From Robertkochia sediminum (GTDB lineage: Bacteria > Bacteroidota > Bacteroidia > Flavobacteriales > Flavobacteriaceae), in contig NZ_JADMKT010000078.1 in NCBI RefSeq assembly GCF_016786255.1, positions 62,001 through 126,000 of the forward strand: a stretch of 64,000 bases of DNA. Reading direction: 5' to 3'. Positions 24,487 to 31,854 of this stretch are shown piece by piece. Position 1 is the stretch's first letter, and the number at the start of each line of letters is the position of its first letter. A program made the translations under genes and the position numbers. Under the pieces are notes generated by a model that worked only from the letters and a program-made list of their open reading frames with translations, was not told where the DNA came from and did no database searches.

Positions 24487-25251
24487 TTGAGAGTAACGTT
24501 TTTAGGCACAGGAACTTCACAGGGAATTCCGGTTATCGGAAGCGATCATCCCGTGTGTAAGAGTGAGGATCCCCGGGACAAACGACTGCGCGTTTCGGTT
24601 ATGGTCTCCTGGGATAAATACAATTTTATTGTGGATTGCGGCCCTGATTTCAGGCAACAAATGCTGGCTAATGATGTAAGGCATATAGACGGTATTCTCT
24701 TCACTCACGAGCATGCCGATCATATTATGGGGATGGACGATATTCGTCCTTTTTTCTTCAGGCAGGGCGATATTCCCATCTATGCCCATCGCAGGGTTTT
24801 AGAGTCCCTACGCAAGAAGTTCGATTATATTTTTGCTACGGAAGACCGCTATCCCGGAGCACCTGCCGTAGAGGCAAATGAGGTGGTGAACGGCGAAGTC
24901 CTCCATCTGGGAGGCATCGATGTGATCCCAATAAACGCCTGGCACAATCGCCTGCAGGTTTTTGGTTACCGGTTTGGTGATTTTGCCTATCTCACCGATG
25001 TCAAACATATTGAAGCAGCAGAAGTGGCTAAGCTTAAAGGGGTAAAGGTATTGGTGGTCAATGCCCTAAGGAAAGAAGCGCATCACTCTCATTTTAATCT
25101 GGAAGAAGCCATGGAATTTGTTCGGGAAGTGGCCCCCGAATATGCTTATTTCACCCATATAAGTGCCTTGCTTGGCTTTCATGCGGAAGTAGAACAGGAG
25201 CTTCCCGATAATATGTTCCTGGCCTATGATAACCTCGTCGTAGACCTTTAA
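24487..25251 (+). CDS. MBL-fold metallohydrolase, PhnP-like
   Basis: The 254-residue metallo-beta-lactamase-fold enzyme has the metal motif HEHADH (His74, His76, Asp78, His79), an upstream VDCGPDFR and further ligands in YLTDVKH and HHSHF. The opening RVTFLGTGTSQGIPVIGSDHPVC fits the PhnP/PqqB branch, whose PhnP hydrolyses cyclic phosphodiesters of ribose. No phosphonate genes are nearby, so the substrate here is unknown. There is no usable ATG, so I place the start at TTG 24487, directly before the first beta strand. Upstream codons overlap the start of the divergent gene. Confidence 0.82.
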   Translation: MRVTFLGTGTSQGIPVIGSDHPVCKSEDPRDKRLRVSVMVSWDKYNFIVDCGPDFRQQMLANDVRHIDGILFTHEHADHIMGMDDIRPFFFRQGDIPIYAHRRVLESLRKKFDYIFATEDRYPGAPAVEANEVVNGEVLHLGGIDVIPINAWHNRLQVFGYRFGDFAYLTDVKHIEAAEVAKLKGVKVLVVNALRKEAHHSHFNLEEAMEFVREVAPEYAYFTHISALLGFHAEVEQELPDNMFLAYDNLVVDL

Positions 25252-25253
25252 AC

Positions 25254-25288
25254 GATTGTGAATTGTGAATGATGAATTGTAGATTACC
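25254..25288 (+). repeat. 7-bp periodic repeat, five degenerate units
   Basis: Successive 7-mers are GATTGTG, AATTGTG, AATGATG, AATTGTA and GATTACC. They sit directly after the MBL stop codon. Confidence 0.6.
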
Positions 25289-25294
25289 TCTCAT

Positions 25295-25382
25295 CACTGC
25301 GTCACTGCATAACCGCATGACTGCATAACCGCATCACCGTGTAACCGCATAACTTCGTACCTTCGTAACCTCATAACCCTAA
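25295..25382 (+). repeat. 8-bp tandem repeat, about eleven units
   Basis: Eleven successive 8-mers with consensus near [AC]AC[CT]GC[AG]T, for example CACTGCAT, AACCGCAT (three times) and AACCTCAT, run without any spacing change up to 12 bases before the next ATG. Confidence 0.8.
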
Positions 25383-25394
25383 AACACCATACCC

Positions 25395-25889
25395 ATGAAA
25401 AGAAGGATCTTTATGTACCTCTTTGTTTTTTCGGCTCTTATCAACCTATACCAATTTGTGAGTGCCAAAAAGTTCGTAGAGGCTGAAGTGACTAAGAATC
25501 AGAGCCTGAGGAGCAGCAATGCAAAACTCACCGATTCTGTGCAGTCCTTACTACTGAAGCAAATGGATTTGCAATATTTTGACCTGGAGCATAACGATGA
25601 TGCATTTGCGTATTACGAAGAGCTCAACCTCGAGGATCCTACACGCTATATCGCCGATAAATTGCTGGAAACCAACGAACAGAATGGAGATAACCCCTTA
25701 GTTCCCTATGAAGGAATGAGCGGTTCATCCATGAAGATCAATAAGATCAAGGTACTTAACCACCGTTGGATCATTGCCGATTTCTCTGATGGCAAATACT
25801 GGGGAGAGGTCCTCGTGGAGTATTTTATCAATGACGACATGAGCATTGATTTTACTACCATCGCACATTTACTGTATACCCGAAGCTAG
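25395..25889 (+). CDS. Membrane-anchored or secreted hypothetical protein
   Basis: The 164-residue protein starts MKRRIFMYLFVFSALINLYQFV, a membrane anchor or uncleaved signal. A likely coiled coil follows (residues 24-55, AKKFVEAEVTKNQSLRSSNAKLTDSVQSLL). The C-terminal part (KINKIKVLNHRWIIADFSDGKYWGEVLVEYFIND) looks like a small beta-rich domain facing the periplasm. I recognise the general type from flavobacteria but not a function. It sits 56 bases before the fatty acid transporter and may share its transcript. Confidence 0.75.
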   Translation: MKRRIFMYLFVFSALINLYQFVSAKKFVEAEVTKNQSLRSSNAKLTDSVQSLLLKQMDLQYFDLEHNDDAFAYYEELNLEDPTRYIADKLLETNEQNGDNPLVPYEGMSGSSMKINKIKVLNHRWIIADFSDGKYWGEVLVEYFINDDMSIDFTTIAHLLYTRS

Positions 25890-25945
25890 GTAACTTCCGG
25901 CTTCTGTAATTTTTTTCTTATTTTTTGCGGTAGAAATCAACACCT

Positions 25946-27355
25946 ATGATCGAACGGTTAGGACAAATTTTTACCGATGCTTACCGGAGGTTTATGCCCG
26001 ACGCCTTTGTTTTTGCGATCGTGCTTACCGTAATATGTGCCCTCGCGGCCATGATTGTGATGTCTTCGGGCTTCTTTGAGGTATTAGAAGCCTGGTATCA
26101 GGGATTCTGGCTGTTGCTGGAGTTCGGTATGCAAATGGTGCTATTGGTGATCACGGGTTACAGTATAGCCCTGGCGCCTTTTTTAAGACGACAGATCGAT
26201 AAACTTGCCGTACACCTGAAGACACCCCGGCAGGTTTATTTTTTCGTTACCCTTACCGGTACCCTGTTATGCCTTGTAAGTTGGGGGTGGATCATTATCA
26301 CAGCGGTACTTGCAAGAGAACTGGCCTTGCGGGTTAAAGGTGTACATTACCCGTATCTCATTGCCTGTGTCTATTGCTCTTTTATAAGTTGGGTTACCGG
26401 ACTTTCAAGTAGTATTCCGCTTTTACTGAACACCCAGGATAATTTCCTTATCGAAGCGGGCATTCTTCAAGAAACCATCCCAACCGGGTTTACCCTGGGA
26501 TCTACGCTTAATATGGCTATGTTACTGAGCACGGTGATCCTTGTGCCTACAGTGATGTGGTTGTTACGCCCCGGGAAGGCAACAGACAAAGAACTTACGG
26601 TCATGCTTGAAGCAGGGGATACACCAAAGGAGATTCGATCTATTGCTCAGGAGGCAGATGCGACCAGGCTCCCGGGCGAAAAAGCGTGGTCCGACCGTCT
26701 GAATCACAGTGTGGTCCTGCAATACCTTATAGCCTTAAGCGGGGTGATCTATCTCGGCATGCATTTTTATAGCAATGGGGGCGATCTGAATCTGAATATC
26801 ATGATCTTTATATTCCTGATGTTGGGCATGTTACTGCACAAAACCCCCATGCGTTATGGCATCTCTATGAAAAGGGCAAGTAGTAATGTTTCTGCCATCT
26901 TGTTTCAGTTCCCGTTTTACGCAGGGATCATGGGGATCATGATGTATACCGGACTGGCACGGGAGCTTGGCGAACTCATGGCGGCTTATGCCAGCCCCGA
27001 TAACTTTCCTGTGTTTGCTTTCCTTACCGGTGGCTTGGTCAACTTTGCCATTCCGTCGGCCGGTGGCGAATTTGCCGTTATCGGACCCAGTGTGTTGCAG
27101 GCGGTGAACGATCTCGGGATTTCAGGAGACCAAACCATACCCATGATCGCCCGATCGGCCATGGCTATTGCCTATGGAGAATCTTTGAGTAATTTGTTAC
27201 AACCCTTCTTTTTGTTGTTGGTCATTCCGGTGATGGCTGCCGGAATAAAGATACAGGCCCGGGATATTATGGGGTTTTTAGTGATCCCGTTCATGGTCTT
27301 TATGTGCGTACAGCTCCTGATTATTTACTTCTGGCCACTTGCCTGGATCAACTAA
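25946..27355 (+). CDS. atoE: Short-chain fatty acid transporter (AtoE family)
   Basis: The 469-residue inner-membrane protein has about 12 hydrophobic segments and the AtoE features: RFMPDAFVFAIVLT near the start, WGWIIITAVLARELA, and a C-terminal NFAIPSAGGEFAVIGPSV loop with MARSAMAIAYGESLSN. The family is linked to uptake of acetoacetate, butyrate and other short-chain acids. No ato degradation genes are adjacent. Start ATG 25946 is unambiguous. It converges on yitT with only 8 bases between stops, and no strong terminator is visible there. Confidence 0.88.
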   Translation: MIERLGQIFTDAYRRFMPDAFVFAIVLTVICALAAMIVMSSGFFEVLEAWYQGFWLLLEFGMQMVLLVITGYSIALAPFLRRQIDKLAVHLKTPRQVYFFVTLTGTLLCLVSWGWIIITAVLARELALRVKGVHYPYLIACVYCSFISWVTGLSSSIPLLLNTQDNFLIEAGILQETIPTGFTLGSTLNMAMLLSTVILVPTVMWLLRPGKATDKELTVMLEAGDTPKEIRSIAQEADATRLPGEKAWSDRLNHSVVLQYLIALSGVIYLGMHFYSNGGDLNLNIMIFIFLMLGMLLHKTPMRYGISMKRASSNVSAILFQFPFYAGIMGIMMYTGLARELGELMAAYASPDNFPVFAFLTGGLVNFAIPSAGGEFAVIGPSVLQAVNDLGISGDQTIPMIARSAMAIAYGESLSNLLQPFFLLLVIPVMAAGIKIQARDIMGFLVIPFMVFMCVQLLIIYFWPLAWIN

Positions 27356-27363
27356 GTACCGGC

Positions 27364-28353
27364 TTATTTGATCTTATGAATAGGTTTCTTTTTGGTCAAG
27401 CCTCCGATGGTGTCTTTAACAGTAGAGAGCACCATGAAGGCATTGGAGTCGACCTTTTCGATCTCTGTCTTCAGCCGGGCAAATTCAAGACGGGTGATCA
27501 CCGTATAAACAATGGTGATATCTCTTAATGTTTTTCCGTCAGCAGTAGTGGTGTATCCGCTTTGTCCTTTAAAAAGCGTGCATCCTTTTCTCATTTTTCC
27601 AACTATAGTCTTTCTAACTTCCTCATACTTATGTGAGATGATGGTCACAGCCATGTATTCTTCCAGACCGTCAATAACGAAGTCTACGGTTCTTGAGGCG
27701 GCAAAATAGGTAAGAATGGCATAGAGAGCGATCTCTGCTGTTAATACATAGGCAGCAGTGAGAAAGATCAGAAGATTAAAGATTAGAATAATGTTTCCGA
27801 CCGTGAGGGGTGTCTTTCGACTCAGGTAGATGGCCAGCACCTCCGTTCCGTCAATAATAGCACCCCCGCGAATGGCCATGCCAATACCCAGTCCCAGGAA
27901 AAAGCCACCAAAGGCAGCTACCAGGATCCTGTCGTTGGTAATAGCCTCGAAATGAAACAGATGAATGGCCAGTGATAAGACGGCAATAGCAATGATACTT
28001 TTTATGGCAAAACGCCGGGTGATGGCAAAATAAGCAAGGATGAGAAAAGGAAGGTTAATTGCAAAAATAAGGATGCCTAATGGGATCCCGGAGATAGCAG
28101 AGACGATAAGAGAGATTCCCGTAACCCCACCATCAATAAAATTACTCGGCAGCAGAAAACCCTTCAGGCCAAAGGTAGCAGAGGCGATCCCTATAAAAAT
28201 ATAGAAGGTGTCTGTTACCCAGTGACGTAGCTCGATTTCCAGATCGGAAACCTGTTTTTTAAAATTTTTTTCATTGTATTTAAGATCTCCGGCGTGTTTT
28301 CTGAAATTGCGCTTTACCGTATCGATAATGATCCTCTTGTACAGGTAGTTCAT
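27364..28353 (-). CDS. YitT-family membrane protein (DUF161 plus DUF2179)
   Basis: The 329-residue protein has five or six membrane helices between residues ~48 and ~215, including GIASATFGLKGFLLPSNFIDGGVTGISLI and GLGIGMAIRGGAIIDGTEVLAI, typical of YitT. A cytosolic C-terminal DUF2179 domain follows (AVTIISHKYEEVRKTIVGKMRKGCTLFKGQSGYT). A 40-residue basic N-terminal extension precedes the first helix. The role of the family is not settled. The gene stands alone, convergent with atoE. Confidence 0.88.
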   Translation of the reverse strand: MNYLYKRIIIDTVKRNFRKHAGDLKYNEKNFKKQVSDLEIELRHWVTDTFYIFIGIASATFGLKGFLLPSNFIDGGVTGISLIVSAISGIPLGILIFAINLPFLILAYFAITRRFAIKSIIAIAVLSLAIHLFHFEAITNDRILVAAFGGFFLGLGIGMAIRGGAIIDGTEVLAIYLSRKTPLTVGNIILIFNLLIFLTAAYVLTAEIALYAILTYFAASRTVDFVIDGLEEYMAVTIISHKYEEVRKTIVGKMRKGCTLFKGQSGYTTTADGKTLRDITIVYTVITRLEFARLKTEIEKVDSNAFMVLSTVKDTIGGLTKKKPIHKIK

Positions 28354-28465
28354 AAGCTGCAGATTATTAACCTTTTAAAGGTATTAATAATCCCGTTGCT
28401 TTTTTGGGGATTTACCTGAAGTCCTGTTTTAATTTAACGGACAGGTGAGGGGATGTTGGCGATGG

Positions 28466-29575
28466 TTAAAATGCGATACAAACAGGAGCAGGAACAGCAA
28501 GCTCGTCTGTTTTATCCAGTTTCCCGGTAGTCAGGTCTCTTTTAAAACACACGAGGTTCTCTGAATGTTCATTGGCTACTACGAGGAATTTATTATCTGG
28601 GGAGATGGCAAAGTTTCTTGGCCAAGCCCCAAAGACCTCCTGAAAGCCAATAGGGGTCAGAGCTCCATTTTCTGTATTCACCTTGTATATAGCGATCGAT
28701 TGATGTCCGCGATTAGAGGCGTAAAGAAAGTTTCCTGTGGCATCGAGGTGAATATCTGCACAAAAGTTTTCTCCGCTAAAATCTGCAGGGAGTGTGGTAA
28801 TTGTTTGAGCGGGGGTATAGCGCTCTGTGGTCTTATTTTTCCTGATCAGGGTGATGGTCGAATTGAGCTCATTGATCACATAACCATAGCGGCCCGAGGC
28901 AGCCATGACCATATGTCGAGGCCCGGCAGCGGGAGCAAGGGCGATGGTATCTGTAACCCTGAGCTGCTTTTCTTGATTCTCCTTAACCAGTGTACTGATA
29001 ATAATTTGATCACTCCCCAGGTTTGCCGTGGCCATATGGGTATCGTTCAGGAAGGTTGTGCTGTGTGCATGTGAGGCCTCCTGTCGGGGGTGAGGACCCT
29101 GACCTTGGAACTGAACACTGTCAATAGTACTAAGTTGCCCGTCTGTATCCATATGGATCAGGGCAATATTGCCGCCACTGTAATTGGAGATAACGGCTGT
29201 TTGGGCATTATGTATGCTAATATGGCAAGGGTGAGCGCCGAATGTTGATGCAGAATCGACAGGAGAAAGCAGGGTGTCATTGATCTGAAACGACAGTACT
29301 TTTCCTTCAACCTCTTCACTTACCGCCAGAAGCATTTTATGGTTAGCCGTTTTCCTGATAAAGGAGGCATTCCTTGCCTTTGCAGCCAGGGAAAGTCCTT
29401 TGAACTTTCCTTCAGGAGAAATTGTGGTGTGGTATATCCCTTTACTTTGGTTTCGGCTATAGGTACCTATAAAAAAAGAGGTGTCATTTGCCGTTGCAGC
29501 TTTATCGCCTTTGGTATGGCATGCACTTAAAACAGAGGCGAAAGCAGCGAGTAAAAAGATATACGTATTCTTCAT
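28466..29575 (-). CDS. Lactonase-family beta-propeller lipoprotein (6-phosphogluconolactonase-like)
   Basis: The 369-residue protein begins MKNTYIFLLAAFASVLSAC, a lipoprotein signal with cleavage before Cys19. The rest is a seven-bladed propeller of the YbhE/3-carboxy-cis,cis-muconate lactonizing family: FFIGTYSRNQSKGIYH, FGAHPCHISIHN, GPHPRQEASHAHST, GPRHMVMAASGRYGYVINE and GAWPRNFAISPDNKFLVVANEHS. Lactone hydrolysis is the usual annotation, but location in the envelope makes a true pentose-phosphate role doubtful. ATG 29575 is chosen since it gives the lipobox; the previous gene ends one base before it, so the two are coupled. Confidence 0.82.
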   Translation of the reverse strand: MKNTYIFLLAAFASVLSACHTKGDKAATANDTSFFIGTYSRNQSKGIYHTTISPEGKFKGLSLAAKARNASFIRKTANHKMLLAVSEEVEGKVLSFQINDTLLSPVDSASTFGAHPCHISIHNAQTAVISNYSGGNIALIHMDTDGQLSTIDSVQFQGQGPHPRQEASHAHSTTFLNDTHMATANLGSDQIIISTLVKENQEKQLRVTDTIALAPAAGPRHMVMAASGRYGYVINELNSTITLIRKNKTTERYTPAQTITTLPADFSGENFCADIHLDATGNFLYASNRGHQSIAIYKVNTENGALTPIGFQEVFGAWPRNFAISPDNKFLVVANEHSENLVCFKRDLTTGKLDKTDELAVPAPVCIAF

Positions 29576-29576
29576 A

Positions 29577-30239
29577 TTAATTGTGGGCATCAAGCCATTT
29601 TAACATGGAATAAAAGTTTTGCGGAGCTACCCCATGGCCAACAGGAAATTCTTCATAGGTATGGTCTACGCCCAACTTTTTGAGGAATTCAGGTGTTCGT
29701 TGCGCCCATGAAACGGGGATCACCTGGTCTGAACTCCCGTGAGAGGCATACACGGAAAGGGCGGAGTGATCGAGTGTTTTGATCTGCTCGCCGAGGATAT
29801 CCGGATTGATATATCCGCTTAATGCCATTACGTTCTTCACTTTCTCGGGGTAGGTTAATGCGACCGCATAGCTTAATATACTACCCTGGCTAAACCCTAT
29901 CAGGTTCACTTTGTCTTTTGCTAGTCCGTAGGCATCGCAGGCTTCATCGATAAACTCAGCAATATGGTCTCTGGATCTAATGGCCTGTTCGTTGTCGCTC
30001 CATTTGTTCTGATCTGCATCAAAATTAATAGCATACCAGGCGTATGCATTAGGCATAAGAGTGTAGGGAGCTCTTGCAGAGATCACGAAAAAATGATCGG
30101 GGAGTTCACCGGAAAAGGAAAAAAGATCCTGTTCGTTCGAACCATACCCATGAAACATAAAGATCACGGGAGTATCCTGAGTTATCGTTCCTTCTGCAGG
30201 TCGTATAAGGTGTTCCAGGCTAAGAGATTTTGAAGTCAA
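29577..30239 (-). CDS. Alpha/beta hydrolase, phospholipase/carboxylesterase type
   Basis: The 220-residue serine hydrolase has FMFHGYGSNEQDL (oxyanion region), the nucleophile Ser117 in GFSQG, Asp171 in SSDQVIP and His202 in VGHGV. This matches the carboxylesterase/lysophospholipase family (PF02230). No signal peptide is present. The only start that keeps the first strand is TTG 30239, since an in-frame TAA lies 12 bases upstream and the next ATG falls within the first beta strand. It lies 24 bases after the DUF4870 gene and one base before the lactonase gene in a five-gene minus-strand run. Confidence 0.85.
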   Translation of the reverse strand: MTSKSLSLEHLIRPAEGTITQDTPVIFMFHGYGSNEQDLFSFSGELPDHFFVISARAPYTLMPNAYAWYAINFDADQNKWSDNEQAIRSRDHIAEFIDEACDAYGLAKDKVNLIGFSQGSILSYAVALTYPEKVKNVMALSGYINPDILGEQIKTLDHSALSVYASHGSSDQVIPVSWAQRTPEFLKKLGVDHTYEEFPVGHGVAPQNFYSMLKWLDAHN

Positions 30240-30263
30240 AGCGCTATGAGTTTAATTAGAGGA

Positions 30264-30590
30264 TTATTGAATAAAGGTGAACCATTTTTGAAACCAGGGA
30301 CCTATAACCGGCACTGCGTACCATTTACCCTGGATTGCCCCTACAAATCCGTAAGCCCAAAGGGCAAAGAACAGGATCCAGTAGGAATACTGAAGCATCC
30401 AGATGTCCAGGCTGCCAATAATAAGTCCCATCGCCCAGTAAATGAGGTGGACCCCAAAAGCCTGGCGAATATGAAAACGCGCAAATGCATTTTTAGGCTC
30501 TTGATTCATGAAAATTGCGATCAATGCCCCGATTAGGGTGAGGTATGCAATGATGGCCGTGGTTTTACCTTCGTTTTCTACCGTTTGCAT
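30264..30590 (-). CDS. DUF4870-like small membrane protein
   Basis: The 108-residue protein has three hydrophobic segments (TTAIIAYLTLIGALIAIFM, FGVHLIYWAMGLIIGSLDIW, YWILFFALWAYGFVGAI). FARFHIRQAFGVHL between the first two is the signature of DUF4870. Function is unknown. I start it at ATG 30590, 7 bases after the dihydroorotase-like gene ends; a TTG at 30608 would overlap that gene. It is the third gene of the BatA-led run. Confidence 0.8.
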   Translation of the reverse strand: MQTVENEGKTTAIIAYLTLIGALIAIFMNQEPKNAFARFHIRQAFGVHLIYWAMGLIIGSLDIWMLQYSYWILFFALWAYGFVGAIQGKWYAVPVIGPWFQKWFTFIQ

Positions 30591-30597
30591 ATCAGGG

Positions 30598-31854
30598 TTA
30601 TTCTTCAATTTCGGTAAATGAGCCGTTGATCACTCCGAATACGTAACCTTTAAGCTCTTGTTTTAAAAAGGCGCTGTTCTTCGAGGTTGAAAGGATATGC
30701 CCTTTGGTAAAGGTGTATGTATGTTGTGGGTCAAAAAGGGTGAGATCGGCCTCAGCACCTTCTTCCAGTGTGGTTTCTTCTTTGAGGAAGCGCCTTCTTC
30801 CTGCTCCCAGTACCCGAATAGCGTCTTCAAGGGGTAACAGGGTGTTCAGAGCTCCAAACGCGCTCTCCAGGCCTATGCTGCCGTAATCGGCATGATCAAA
30901 CTCCACTTTTTTAAGTTCGATATCTCTTGGATCATGATCGCTGGTAACCATGTCGATAGTTCCGTCCTTAAGCCCTTTTATAAGCGCTTTACGATCTTTA
31001 TCGGTACGCAATGGAGGCATTACCTTATATCGGGTATCAAAGCCTTCCAGAACTTCTTCGGACAGGAAGAGATGGTGGATCGCAACGCTGCAACTCACAT
31101 CAAGACCCTTTTTCTTCGCTTCTTTGATCAGGGTCACGCCTCGTTCGGTCGAGATCGTAGGGATGTGAAGTTTTCCACCGGTATACTCCAGGATGTACAG
31201 GTCTCTGGCGATCTGTAATTCTTCAGATAATGCCGGGATCCCTTTTAATCCCAGACGAATGGCAGTAGCCTCTTCGTTAACCACTCCTTTTCCTGAAATA
31301 CTCTTTTCTAAGGGGAAAGACATCACAAGGCCGTCGAAGTTCTGCGTGTACTGCAGGGCGATCTTCAGTAGGTTCGGATTGGTTACCGGCGACTTGTAAT
31401 CGCCAAATGCCACGGCTCCTGCCTGCTGCATATCGTAGAGTTCTGCAAGGTCTACGCCTTGGCCTCCGGCGGTCAGGGCACCTACGGGGTGTAGGGTAGT
31501 AGCCGTTCGTTGCCCTTTATGGCTTATAAATGCGATCTGCGCACTCGAATCGGTAACCGGCTTGGTGTTCGGATTTACTGCCACAGCTGTGAATCCGCTT
31601 CTTCCTGCCACCTTGATCCCGTTGGCCAGGGTTTCTCTTTCTTCATATCCGGGCTCTCCAAAACAAACACTACTGTCGAACCATCCGCGGGAAACATGGA
31701 GGTTATCCTTTTCTATAATACGGGTGTTCTTTTCCGGAGTAATTTGCCCGGCTATGGTGTGTATTTTACCATTTTTGATAAGAATGTCACTTTGTTGGCC
31801 GTGATGCTTGCCCTGAGGATCGATGATCGTAACTGATCTTAGGAGGATATTCAT
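30598..31854 (-). CDS. Dihydroorotase-like protein, probably catalytically inactive
   Basis: The 418-residue amidohydrolase-fold protein aligns by eye with class I dihydroorotases. The metal motif DxHVHxREPG reads DSSVCFGEPG (60-69), so both histidines are gone. The segment normally carrying a metal His before E/D reads VMSFPLE (177-183) and LHIxHxST reads LHIPTIST (229-236). SDHDP (305-309) keeps the catalytic-type Asp. Loss of most metal ligands implies no dihydroorotase activity; a pseudoenzyme partner, as PyrC' in some aspartate transcarbamoylases, is an inference. Its ATG overlaps the BatA stop (ATGA). Confidence 0.85.
   Translation of the reverse strand: MNILLRSVTIIDPQGKHHGQQSDILIKNGKIHTIAGQITPEKNTRIIEKDNLHVSRGWFDSSVCFGEPGYEERETLANGIKVAGRSGFTAVAVNPNTKPVTDSSAQIAFISHKGQRTATTLHPVGALTAGGQGVDLAELYDMQQAGAVAFGDYKSPVTNPNLLKIALQYTQNFDGLVMSFPLEKSISGKGVVNEEATAIRLGLKGIPALSEELQIARDLYILEYTGGKLHIPTISTERGVTLIKEAKKKGLDVSCSVAIHHLFLSEEVLEGFDTRYKVMPPLRTDKDRKALIKGLKDGTIDMVTSDHDPRDIELKKVEFDHADYGSIGLESAFGALNTLLPLEDAIRVLGAGRRRFLKEETTLEEGAEADLTLFDPQHTYTFTKGHILSTSKNSAFLKQELKGYVFGVINGSFTEIEE

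Noticed and set aside
25295-25382. 8-bp repeats as a phase-variation switch
   Set aside because: The tract lies outside any reading frame and upstream of the ATG without an obvious promoter, so no switch mechanism is visible.
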